In this document: positions 5,680-12,697 of the stretch, piece by piece | Layout: the number at the start of each line of letters is the position of its first letter | Position numbering within the stretch: the stretch's first letter is position 1 | Origin: Thermoplasmata archaeon | Lineage (GTDB): Archaea > Thermoplasmatota > Thermoplasmata > Thermoplasmatales > Thermoplasmataceae | Reading direction: 5' to 3' | Length of the DNA: 13,529 nucleotides | Assembly: GCA_021795055.1 (NCBI GenBank) | Contig: JAJYPW010000010.1 | Location: 1 to 13,529 of the forward strand | Made by a program: the position numbers and the translations under genes | The notes under the pieces: model-generated | What the model saw: the letters and a program-made list of their open reading frames with translations, nothing else | Databases searched by the model: none | What the model was told of the DNA's origin: nothing

Positions 5680-6840
5680 TCAGTCGAAATCTTTTGTGGA
5701 CTCTGTCAACTTTTTGGCCTTTTTCGGAGCATCCTCAATCTTCACGAACTTGGGCCCGAGAGTTTCAAGAATCTTTGGGAGGGTGGTATATTCCATTTCG
5801 GAGTCAGGCAGCCTGTGCGGTTCAAATGGCCCCATTCTTCGCAGGTAATCGACAACATCAACTGCGGTTCTTCTGGCGCCATCAAACGCAGGATCGTCAA
5901 ACATATCGACTGGCCCAGACAGTTTTCCGTCTTTCAGGACAAAGCCAAGCGCAACTACCCTTGGGGGACCGTCAAATCTCGTCATTTTAGCGTTGTTCAG
6001 GCCGACCGGCATCAACGGGCCGTTAAACGATCCCCTCATCCAGCCAGAAACCAGGAAAGGGTGGGCAAAAGCTTCCAGGGACTCTCCTGATGCGGGAAGC
6101 CCTGATTGGATACGAACTATTGCTGCGGGATCGTCCTTTCCCACATATTCGCCAGCGATAAGTGAAAGCTTGTCAGTTGTGATTACTGCAACATTTTCAT
6201 CAGGCAGTTTTTCATGGCTCTCTCTGGTATACACCCTCTTGATTACGTATCTGCTCTTTGATCCAATCATCGCAAGGATATCATACAGATTTTCCGGCGA
6301 GGAGAGTTCTATTTTCTTTGCCTCTTGTATATCCCAGATTTCGAACCTGAAGCCTTCGTGCATATTCGGGTCAATGACCAGGCCCGGCGTGTTGAATGGG
6401 TCAGCAAACATCTTGTATATGGGCAGGTTGAATGCGCCTGGCTCGGTCTTATCCATCATGTAGACAATGAATGGCTCAGATTTTCTTGGCGTGATGTCCA
6501 TCTCCGCTATCCCCGGGCCCATTCCCTTGATGTTTCCCGAAAATGCATCTTTCAGAAGATCCTGGCCGGCTCCGTAAAGGCCAACCTTCTTGGCAACCTC
6601 TGTCCCTGCCTTGAAAGCATTCCAGGCGAGTCCATGAACTTCCGGAGAATCTATGCCCTCGTGGTGTATCATTGTTATCTGGAGATCGTCGCCAACGCTT
6701 GAGATGTGATAATCCGTAAGCAGACCTGCGGAATGTTTCCTGACGTATTCCTCCACTTCCTTTACAACGGGTGAAAAAACGGTAGTGTGGCCGGGAAGGC
6801 TGCCTATGTCTGCCTTTATGTGGGATATTGTCGTCTTCAT
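5680..6840 (-). CDS. fbp: Fructose-1,6-bisphosphate aldolase/phosphatase (bifunctional)
   Basis: This is the archaeal-type bifunctional enzyme that joins glyceraldehyde-3-phosphate and dihydroxyacetone phosphate and then dephosphorylates the product to fructose 6-phosphate, making gluconeogenesis one-directional. The protein has 386 residues, near the family norm. The start MKTTISHIKADIGSLPGH is the family signature. Metal and phosphate ligands fit at Asp11, His18, Asp51, Asp52 and Lys131. The aldolase Tyr and Schiff-base Lys fit in GEYVGKDD (Tyr232, Lys235), and Tyr351 in SEMEYTT fits the phosphatase tyrosine; these are placed by memory of the Sulfolobus enzyme (Tyr229, Lys232, Tyr348). A minus-strand TATA-like box at 6863-6870 sits 26 bases before the ATG, so the mRNA is probably leaderless. 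The gene is divergent from the oxidoreductase genes. Confidence 0.95.
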   Translation of the reverse strand: MKTTISHIKADIGSLPGHTTVFSPVVKEVEEYVRKHSAGLLTDYHISSVGDDLQITMIHHEGIDSPEVHGLAWNAFKAGTEVAKKVGLYGAGQDLLKDAFSGNIKGMGPGIAEMDITPRKSEPFIVYMMDKTEPGAFNLPIYKMFADPFNTPGLVIDPNMHEGFRFEIWDIQEAKKIELSSPENLYDILAMIGSKSRYVIKRVYTRESHEKLPDENVAVITTDKLSLIAGEYVGKDDPAAIVRIQSGLPASGESLEAFAHPFLVSGWMRGSFNGPLMPVGLNNAKMTRFDGPPRVVALGFVLKDGKLSGPVDMFDDPAFDGARRTAVDVVDYLRRMGPFEPHRLPDSEMEYTTLPKILETLGPKFVKIEDAPKKAKKLTESTKDFD

Positions 6841-6862
6841 TGATAACTGGATTCACATATGA

Positions 6863-6870
6863 TAAATTAA
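6863..6870 (-). promoter_or_regulatory. TATA box of fbp
   Basis: On the minus strand TTAATTTA is centred 26 bases before the fbp ATG, the spacing expected for a leaderless transcript. No Shine-Dalgarno sequence lies before the ATG. Confidence 0.5.
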
Positions 6871-6973
6871 CTTTATCTGCTTTTCTCTGAGACATAGGCA
6901 TTTCTGCATAGTGCAACACAACTCCGGCATAAATTTCATATTAATCATTTGTCTTGATGTTTAAGCGTCAAAG

Positions 6974-6982
6974 TATTTTAAA
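6974..6982 (+). promoter_or_regulatory. TATA box of the 2-oxoacid oxidoreductase genes
   Basis: TATTTTAAA is centred 28 bases before the ATG at 7006 and only 19 bases before the upstream in-frame TTG at 6997. The spacing supports a leaderless transcript beginning at the ATG. Confidence 0.55.
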
Positions 6983-7005
6983 GCGCAGGCAATCCCTTGC
7001 CTACA

Positions 7006-8904
7006 ATGACCAAACTGGACGTCAATGTTATCATTGGTGGCCCCCAAGGAGGGGGGATAGATACTTCCGCCAATTTGATGAGCAGAGCCTTCGCCTTTTC
7101 TGGATTTGATATTTTTTCCACGAGGGAATTTCACTCTAACATTAAGGGGAGACACAGCTATGTGCACATCAGAGCCAGGGACACGAAGGTTCAGGGACTC
7201 AAGTATCCGCCTGATATCCTCGTTGCACTTGATCCTGATACTATCTTTGAGCATTTTGAAGATATAGGAAAGGGCACGAAGGTGATTTACGATTCCTCGT
7301 TCGCTACATCCGAGCTATCACAGGCAAGGATGATTATGAGGGACACCGCATCCAGAATAAAATCGGTGCTGGATGAAAACAAGCTGGAGAATAATGTCAA
7401 CGGGATGCTCGAATATATGAAGAGCCATGGTGGCATCCTCTTTCCCATACCTTTCGAGGAAATCGTAAGGAAGGCAGTTGATGATGGCGTCCCGAACAGG
7501 TATTATAATACACTTGGTGCCGCAATCACTCTTTCCATAATAGGTATTGAATTGGAATCTACAAAGGAGGCAATTAAACACATATTCGGGGGCAAGGAGA
7601 AAGTTATAGCACCCAACCTCAAGGTAGTGGACGAGGCATATAAATACGCACAGGATAACAAACTCGCAGGTGAAAGCGCCGGAAAGAATGCCAAACTTTC
7701 CCAGTTCCTTCTCACAGGCAATGATGGAGCTGCGATCGGCAAGCTCATGGGAGGTCTGAGATTTCAGACTTACTACCCTATCACGCCTGCCAGCGACGAA
7801 AGCTCAATACTGGAAGAGCACGAAGCAGTAAAATGGTTGTCGGGAGAAGCTGAAACCCTAGGTTCTGGTGGGGTCACAATAGTGCAGACTGAAGATGAAA
7901 TTTCGGCAGTAGTAATGGCAGCCGGTGCAGCGATGACCGGGACGAGAAGCGCCACCGCTACAAGCGGACCAGGATTCTCGCTGATGGCTGAAGGTATATC
8001 CTTCGCAGGAATGGATGAGATCCCTCTGGTTATCACCCTTTATCAGAGAGGAGGGCCAAGCACTGGATTACCCACGCGAAACGGTCAGTCCGATCTGTTA
8101 TTTGCCCTTAATACGGGCCACGGAGAATTTCCAAGGATCGTACTCTCATCAGGGGACGTGAGGGAGTGTATATATGATTCAATAAAGGCGCTCAATTATG
8201 CTCAGAGATACCAATTGCCTGTTCTTCACCTGATAGATAAGAACCTTGCAAACACCACGGAGCTTGTGGATGGAATTGATGTAAAGAAAGAGAAGATATA
8301 CGGCCGAAACGAGCCGGACGGCAATGGCATATATAAACGGTATTCACTGGACACGAAAGATGGCGTCTCTGCAATGGGGTCGTATGGAAAGAACATATTC
8401 TGGCTGACGGGAGACGAGCATGACGAATTGGGCCATGTTACCGAAGACACCGTAATGAGGGAAGCGCAAATGGAAAAGCGTTTCAGGAAGGTCAAGGTAG
8501 CCGCTGCTGAAATCCCTGTCGAGGAAAAAGCGGTGATATACGGCGACAAGAACGCCAAGATCACCATAGTGACATGGGGCAGCCAGAAAGGTCCGGCCAT
8601 AGAAGCTGCGGAGATACTTTCAAAACAGGGTATCAATTGCAGGATCCTTTACCTCAGAATGTTCATGCCGTTTCCCTCTGAATTTGTAGAAAAGGAATTG
8701 AGAGCCGGACAGACCAATATAATTGTGGAGAGCAACATGCTGGGCCAGGCCGCACAGGTTATACGTATGAATACAGGGGTCGATATTTCAAACAGGATTC
8801 TCAAGTACAACGGAAGGCATGTGACGGTCGATGAACTTGTTGATGGAGTGAAGAGGATAGTACAGGGAAAAGAAAAAGAAGTGGTGTTAAAGAATGGCGC
8901 ATAA
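7006..8904 (+). CDS. 2-oxoacid:ferredoxin oxidoreductase, fused gamma-alpha subunit
   Basis: This subunit, with the beta subunit encoded next, oxidatively decarboxylates 2-oxoacids such as pyruvate or 2-oxoglutarate with coenzyme A, giving acyl-CoA, CO2 and reduced ferredoxin. Residues 1 to about 195 are the gamma domain (IIGGPQGGGIDTSANLMSRAF at the N-terminus). The alpha domain starts near 230, with the conserved YPITPAS motif at 257-263, ATATSGPGFSLM near 305-316 and a C-terminal transketolase-like domain from about 515. The 632-residue fused chain plus a 306-residue beta chain matches the two-subunit enzymes known from Sulfolobus and Thermoplasmatales. Substrate preference cannot be read from this sequence. 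I chose the ATG at 7006 over the TTG at 6997 because of TATA spacing. The gene overlaps the beta gene by 11 bases. No ferredoxin gene is adjacent. Confidence 0.95.
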   Translation: MTKLDVNVIIGGPQGGGIDTSANLMSRAFAFSGFDIFSTREFHSNIKGRHSYVHIRARDTKVQGLKYPPDILVALDPDTIFEHFEDIGKGTKVIYDSSFATSELSQARMIMRDTASRIKSVLDENKLENNVNGMLEYMKSHGGILFPIPFEEIVRKAVDDGVPNRYYNTLGAAITLSIIGIELESTKEAIKHIFGGKEKVIAPNLKVVDEAYKYAQDNKLAGESAGKNAKLSQFLLTGNDGAAIGKLMGGLRFQTYYPITPASDESSILEEHEAVKWLSGEAETLGSGGVTIVQTEDEISAVVMAAGAAMTGTRSATATSGPGFSLMAEGISFAGMDEIPLVITLYQRGGPSTGLPTRNGQSDLLFALNTGHGEFPRIVLSSGDVRECIYDSIKALNYAQRYQLPVLHLIDKNLANTTELVDGIDVKKEKIYGRNEPDGNGIYKRYSLDTKDGVSAMGSYGKNIFWLTGDEHDELGHVTEDTVMREAQMEKRFRKVKVAAAEIPVEEKAVIYGDKNAKITIVTWGSQKGPAIEAAEILSKQGINCRILYLRMFMPFPSEFVEKELRAGQTNIIVESNMLGQAAQVIRMNTGVDISNRILKYNGRHVTVDELVDGVKRIVQGKEKEVVLKNGA

Positions 8905-9814
8905 TTTCAGGACAGATTTGGCGATTGACTGGTGCCCGGGCTGCGGGGATTTTGGTATTCTCACCTCAATGATACAGGCACTCGGGGAAATGAACTATGG
9001 TCCACAGGATGCTGTGGTGATTTCGGGGATAGGCTGTTCAGGCAAGACTCCACATTACGTGAACCTTGCAGGAGCACACACCCTGCACGGAAGAGGCATC
9101 CCATTTGCTACCGGAGTGAAGCTGGCTAACCCCAAGCTTAAGGTACTGGTTACAGGAGGCGACGGGGACCTTTTGAGCATTGGAGCTGGCCATTTTGTGG
9201 CAGAGGGCCGAAGGAACACCGGGCTTACGATAATCCTGTTCGATAACGAGGTATATGGACTTACCAAGGGACAGGCATCACCCACTATGCCACTTGGAAT
9301 GCAGACCAAGAGCCTGTCCAAGCCCAATGTGTATAACAGGGTGAATCCTGTTGCAATGGCACTCGCTGCAGGCTATTCCTTTGTTGCGAGGGGGTTCTCA
9401 TTTGATACCAAGCAGCTCAAGGAGATCATAAAGAGAGGGCTGATGAACGACGGCTCTTCCCTGATTGACGTGCTGCAGCCATGCCCAACCTACAACAACA
9501 TCAACACAATGGAGTTTTACAGACAGAGGGTTTACAAGCTTGAGGATGACAAATCCTGGGATCCGATTATAACTGAATCCACCAAGGATCCGATGGAAAA
9601 GTACAAGCTGGCCAACTCAAAGGCTCTTGAGTGGGACGAGAAAATTCCGACAGGTATATTCATGGAGAACAGGACGATTCCGAGTTTCACCAGGCGGCTG
9701 AATGAGTACATTCCGAACTATCTTACAAGCCCTCCGGCAACTCAGGCTATCTCAGACAGCAAAGGATACACCATAGTAGACCCTGTCAGGACGTTTGCTG
9801 ATAAGATCGTCTGA
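8894..9814 (+). CDS. 2-oxoacid:ferredoxin oxidoreductase, beta subunit
   Basis: The beta subunit carries thiamine diphosphate and the single [4Fe-4S] cluster of the two-subunit archaeal enzyme. In 306 residues the four cluster cysteines fit Cys14 and Cys17 (WCPGCGDFG), Cys48 (GIGCSG) and Cys197 (QPCPTYNN). The thiamine-diphosphate/Mg motif is GGDGDLLSIGAGHF at 88-101, followed by NEVYGLTKGQASPT at 118-131, a segment near the substrate pocket in relatives. The ATG at 8894 overlaps the alpha stop by 11 bases, giving MAHNFRTDLAIDWCPGCG, which is the family's usual start. A GGTG-containing stretch lies just upstream, but coupling to alpha translation is the likelier route. A T-run directly after the stop suggests the transcript ends here. 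Confidence 0.97.
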   Translation: MAHNFRTDLAIDWCPGCGDFGILTSMIQALGEMNYGPQDAVVISGIGCSGKTPHYVNLAGAHTLHGRGIPFATGVKLANPKLKVLVTGGDGDLLSIGAGHFVAEGRRNTGLTIILFDNEVYGLTKGQASPTMPLGMQTKSLSKPNVYNRVNPVAMALAAGYSFVARGFSFDTKQLKEIIKRGLMNDGSSLIDVLQPCPTYNNINTMEFYRQRVYKLEDDKSWDPIITESTKDPMEKYKLANSKALEWDEKIPTGIFMENRTIPSFTRRLNEYIPNYLTSPPATQAISDSKGYTIVDPVRTFADKIV

Positions 9815-9820
9815 TTACCA

Positions 9821-9832
9821 TTTTTTCATTTT
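9821..9832 (+). terminator. T-run terminator after the oxidoreductase genes
   Basis: TTTTTTCATTTT begins seven bases after the beta-subunit stop. Archaeal transcription commonly ends at such T-runs without a required hairpin, so this probably ends the alpha-beta transcript. Confidence 0.55.
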
Positions 9833-9995
9833 GTAAGGGTGGACAGGGAATTTGGAGTAAGCTTCCCTGCGACACCACCTCAGAAGCTGATAACTCCCAG
9901 GCTATGGACCCGGTTGGAATAACAATGACAGGCGATTTCCAATTTTAAGATCATTAGTTTGCTGCACTTCTGTCCCAATGCTGGAAAGGGATAAT

Positions 9996-10003
9996 CTATT
10001 AAA
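9996..10003 (+). promoter_or_regulatory. TATA box of the UPF0173 gene
   Basis: CTATTAAA is centred about 25 bases before the ATG at 10024 and overlaps the upstream ATG at 10003. It therefore rules against 10003 and supports a leaderless start at 10024. Confidence 0.6.
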
Positions 10004-10023
10004 TGACAATTCGCTTTGCCACT

Positions 10024-10734
10024 ATGGCTCAAACGGTCTTGAAATGGCATGGACATGCCTGTTTTGAGGTGGAAACGAAAAATAAGAGGATCATTGTGGA
10101 TCCTTTTATCACTGGAAACCCCAAATCTGATATAACGAAAGATGAGGTAAAGGCTGACATTGTCCTCGTCACCCATGGGCACTCTGATCACCTGGGAGAC
10201 GCAGTAGAGATTGCGAGGAAAAATGGCGCTACCCTTGTCACTATGGTGGAGCTTGGATGGGCATTACAGGCAAAACATCCTGATCTGAAGATTCATGCAA
10301 TAAATTACAGCGGCTCTGTGAACGTTGAAGGCATAGATATCACCTCGGTTCTTGCTTTCCACACATCCAGTCTTGACGGAGGATATGTGGGGAATCCCAT
10401 GGGCATAGTCTTCGGTGATTCACTCAGGATATATCATGCCGGGGACACGGGGGTTTTCAAGGATATGGAACTGATAAGAGAACTGTATCACCCGCACATT
10501 TCACTCCTGCCCATAGGTGGATATTATACGATGCACGTGAAGGAAGCTACCTATGCTACCTCAATGCTGCGCTCAAAGTACACAATACCTATGCACTATA
10601 ACACGTTCGACGCCATCAGGAGCGATCCTGTAATGTTCAAAAATACCGTTGAGAAGGCAGGATTTTCTTCAGTAATCATAGCTGAAGTGGGCAGGGAGAT
10701 CAAATTCGATGACAGCGGAAACAGACTGGATTGA
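10024..10734 (+). CDS. UPF0173 metal-dependent hydrolase (metallo-beta-lactamase fold)
   Basis: This is a 236-residue member of UPF0173, predicted metallohydrolases of the metallo-beta-lactamase fold; the natural substrate is not established. The metal site is complete: HGHSDH at 51-56, His113 (LAFHTSS), His138 with Asp141 in YHAGDTG, and His191 (PMHYNTF). The N-terminal LKWHGHACFEVE and IIVDPFITGNP are typical of the family. An upstream ATG at 10003 would add seven residues, but the TATA box overlaps it, so 10024 is the start. The last 26 bases overlap the following methyltransferase gene in another frame, so the two are probably one transcript. No signal peptide is seen, so it acts in the cytoplasm. 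Confidence 0.93.
   Translation: MAQTVLKWHGHACFEVETKNKRIIVDPFITGNPKSDITKDEVKADIVLVTHGHSDHLGDAVEIARKNGATLVTMVELGWALQAKHPDLKIHAINYSGSVNVEGIDITSVLAFHTSSLDGGYVGNPMGIVFGDSLRIYHAGDTGVFKDMELIRELYHPHISLLPIGGYYTMHVKEATYATSMLRSKYTIPMHYNTFDAIRSDPVMFKNTVEKAGFSSVIIAEVGREIKFDDSGNRLD
10695..10700 (+). promoter_or_regulatory. Shine-Dalgarno site of the methyltransferase gene
   Basis: GGAGAT lies eight bases before the ATG at 10709, inside the end of the UPF0173 gene. It supports this start despite the 26-base overlap and is expected for an internal gene of an otherwise leaderless mRNA. Confidence 0.55.
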
Positions 10735-11329
10735 TCTGGCCGGCAGGCTTGGCCTGAATTACGACCCTAAATCTGTTTCTGCAGAATTTATACCGGTACT
10801 TGCGCATGTGAGGTCGGCGATAGGCAACGGCAATTACTGGCAGGTTTCCGAGGACGAACTGTTCGATCTTTACTGCCTTTGCAGGATATCGGGTGCCAGG
10901 GTCGTGATTGAGACCGGAGTGGGGCCTGGAACTTCAAGTTATTCAATATTGAGCGGCATTTCCAGAAACAACGGTAGACTGCACAGCATTGATCTCGGGG
11001 AGAAGTATGGCGAGGATAGCGAAATGCCTGTCGGTTTCGTCGTCCCGGATTCTTTCCGCAAATTCTGGAACCTGAACATTGGCAGCAGCAGACACCTGCT
11101 CGGGAAAGTGCTTGAAGTAGCTGGAAAGCCGGATATTTTTTTCCACGATTCCGAGCACACTTATGAGAACGTTATGTTTGAACTTGAAACGGTTTTCCCG
11201 CATCTTGGAAGAAATTCATTCATTGTGGTTGACAACTATGACTGGACTGAAGCGCCAGGGGATTTCGCTGAAAAAAACAGGCTCAAACTCAACAGGACGC
11301 ATGACGACATGTGCATAATCAGCCGATAG
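10709..11329 (+). CDS. Class I SAM-dependent methyltransferase-like protein
   Basis: The 206-residue protein has a Rossmann-type methyltransferase core like that of the Methyltransf_24 group. Motif I is VVIETGVGPGTSS at 65-77, motif II is HSIDLG at 92-97, and DIFFHDSEHTYENVMFELE at 142-160 matches the acidic strand and helix of that group, where the conserved D-S-x-H-xY segment is near the active site. FIVVDNYDW follows at 171-179. The substrate is unknown; relatives include sugar and small-molecule O-methyltransferases, so neither can be assigned. The N-terminal 60 residues are helical and may form a lid. It follows the UPF0173 gene with a 26-base overlap. The 3' end overlaps the convergent cdc6 gene by 11 bases. 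No membrane segment is present. Confidence 0.8.
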   Translation: MTAETDWIDLAGRLGLNYDPKSVSAEFIPVLAHVRSAIGNGNYWQVSEDELFDLYCLCRISGARVVIETGVGPGTSSYSILSGISRNNGRLHSIDLGEKYGEDSEMPVGFVVPDSFRKFWNLNIGSSRHLLGKVLEVAGKPDIFFHDSEHTYENVMFELETVFPHLGRNSFIVVDNYDWTEAPGDFAEKNRLKLNRTHDDMCIISR

Positions 11330-12644
11330 ACTCCGGATCCATTGTAGCAGAACTCATGTCATCTGCGCCTGATCCCTTACGGTCCTTATCCGGCCAGTCC
11401 GCATCGAACTTTGTCTGGCGACCAACCTTATGACCATGAAAGCCTGAGAATTGATCCTCCTCGAGAATGTACTTTTTCATTTCCTCATGCTTTTCGCCCA
11501 CTTCCACATACCTGGTCCGGCCACGCCGCCCAAGGTTTGCAATCTTGGTCACTATCAGGCCCGAGTCATCCAGATCAGAAAGTATGTCCCCAACGCGCCT
11601 TGAAGTGAGAGGGGAATAACCCAACTCTCCGCATATTGCGCAATAATTGTCATAAACCTCTCCCGTAAAGGATGGCCGCCTGGAAATCTCCTGGGAAAGC
11701 ACGGATGAAAGGAGGACAAATTTCGAATGAACCGGCAGCCCGTTGATTGTCTCCCTGAGAACATTGATCTCAAGCATGTCCTTGCCCCTCGCCACCTCCC
11801 TTTCGGTGATCTTCTCCATTCCTTCACGAATGGCGATCTCGATAGACATCCTCATCAGGTCAAGAGCCTTCCGGGCATCCCCATGTTCCTGAGCGGCGAT
11901 TGCAGCGCACAGGGAAATAGCCGAATCCTCGATTGCATCGTTCTTGACAACTCCGTTAACCCTGTATTTTATTATATCTCTGAGCTCAACGGCATTGTAG
12001 GGGGGAAACATTATGGTTTCCTGGCTCAGCCGGCTCTGGACCCTGGCATCCAGGCTCTCCACGAAACCAATGTAGTTGGTTATGCCAATCAGCGAGGAGT
12101 TCTTCCTCTTCAGGTCATCTGCCAGCTTCAACAGCACATAGATAGGATCGCTGCCGTTCTTCTGAACAAGCTTGTCGATTTCGTCCAGCACTATAAGCAG
12201 GTAAATCTTCCTGTCTTCCATCCTTCTGATCAGTTCAGTATAAATTCTGTCGAGAGTCCATCCGGAAAGCGGAATATTCTGGCCCTCATCTGTTGAAAGG
12301 GAATTCACCAGCGTCACAATTATGGAATATATTGAATCGTAAACCTGGCAGTTGATGATCTTGACTGAGATTTTGCCTGGGAGAGCTTCTGATAACAGGG
12401 ATGTGACATGAGCAACGGTCGATGTCTTTCCAGAACCGGTACGGCCATAAATCAGGAGGTTTGACGGGTTTATGTTTCTCATTATGCTCTCCAGCAGGTA
12501 AACAAGTTTCTGTATCTGTTCCTCCCTGTGCGGCAAGGTATCAGGTATGTAAGAACCCCCAAGAACTGTAAGGTCTCCGGAAAGAATCGAGTTTTCAAAT
12601 GGTCTATCGAGAAAGGGGTTCATCGGACGTAACAGTCCGCGCAT
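11319..12644 (-). CDS. cdc6: Orc1/Cdc6 replication initiator
   Basis: Archaeal Orc1/Cdc6 proteins bind replication origins and load the MCM helicase. The AAA+ part has Walker A GRTGSGKT at residues 67-74, Walker B LLIVLDEID at 149-157, sensor-1 ITN near 188-190, RVQSRL with its arginine near 201-206 and sensor-2 GDARKAL at 255-261. A winged-helix DNA-binding domain follows, about 295-390, with the wing at NLGRRGRTRYVEVG. LPHREEQI at 37-44 is the usual N-terminal signature. Residues from about 395 to 441 form a polar tail rich in Asp, Lys and Gly that looks disordered and is not a standard part of the fold. The start could be the ATG at 12642-12644 or the one at 12621-12623 (MNPFLDRPF, seven residues shorter); each has an AT-rich box about 26 bases upstream. 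The gene lies 53 bases after folC on the same strand. Confidence 0.94.
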   Translation of the reverse strand: MRGLLRPMNPFLDRPFENSILSGDLTVLGGSYIPDTLPHREEQIQKLVYLLESIMRNINPSNLLIYGRTGSGKTSTVAHVTSLLSEALPGKISVKIINCQVYDSIYSIIVTLVNSLSTDEGQNIPLSGWTLDRIYTELIRRMEDRKIYLLIVLDEIDKLVQKNGSDPIYVLLKLADDLKRKNSSLIGITNYIGFVESLDARVQSRLSQETIMFPPYNAVELRDIIKYRVNGVVKNDAIEDSAISLCAAIAAQEHGDARKALDLMRMSIEIAIREGMEKITEREVARGKDMLEINVLRETINGLPVHSKFVLLSSVLSQEISRRPSFTGEVYDNYCAICGELGYSPLTSRRVGDILSDLDDSGLIVTKIANLGRRGRTRYVEVGEKHEEMKKYILEEDQFSGFHGHKVGRQTKFDADWPDKDRKGSGADDMSSATMDPESIG

Positions 12645-12680
12645 GGTATTAAGTTAATTGGGATCAATAAATTGATCCAG
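12645..12680 (-). promoter_or_regulatory. cdc6 promoter region with palindrome
   Basis: GGATCAAT-AA-ATTGATCC at 12661-12678 is a perfect inverted repeat with 8-base arms and a 2-base centre. Its AT-rich middle is 26 bases before the ATG at 12642-12644, so a TATA box may lie inside the palindrome. A second AT-rich box, TTAACTTAA around 12648-12656, is placed for the ATG at 12621-12623. A protein bound to the palindrome would cover the promoter. It may also simply be a hairpin at the end of the folC mRNA. Confidence 0.45.
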
Positions 12681-12697
12681 AGGGGCTTTATTAAAGC

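Larger units (their letters stand above)
9815..10023. other. Spacer with a hairpin and a tiny frame
   Basis: After the T-run, CAGGGAA (9844-9850) and TTCCCTG (9863-9869) form a 7-base inverted repeat with a 12-base loop. A GTG at 9839-9841 opens a 27-codon frame with no recognisable content; I do not call it a gene. The right end holds the promoter of the UPF0173 gene. No tRNA or repeat is seen. Confidence 0.45.

Noticed and set aside
5609-6702. Several plus-strand frames opposite fbp (5609-5848, 5656-6090, 5993-6463, 6325-6702)
   Set aside because: The minus strand encodes an intact FBP aldolase/phosphatase with all key residues. These frames have no domain content.
6476-6919. Minus-strand frame of 147 codons over the fbp 5' end
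   Set aside because: It is the fbp coding strand read in the wrong frame; its sequence is low in hydrophobic-core pattern and rich in Arg, Gly and Ser, as such shadows are.
9839-9922. 27-codon GTG frame after the oxidoreductase beta gene
   Set aside because: It has no family match, no clear ribosome-binding site at good spacing, and lies past a T-run terminator.
9880-10191. 103-codon minus-strand frame over the UPF0173 5' end
   Set aside because: It overlaps the well-supported UPF0173 gene and its promoter and has no recognisable content.
11319-11430. PCNA-binding box in the Cdc6 tail
   Set aside because: The only candidate (QTKFDADW) lacks the paired aromatic residues of the motif, so there is no real support.
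11727-12296. 189-codon plus-strand frame opposite cdc6
   Set aside because: It is antisense to an intact Cdc6 AAA+ domain, with no known domain and no promoter.
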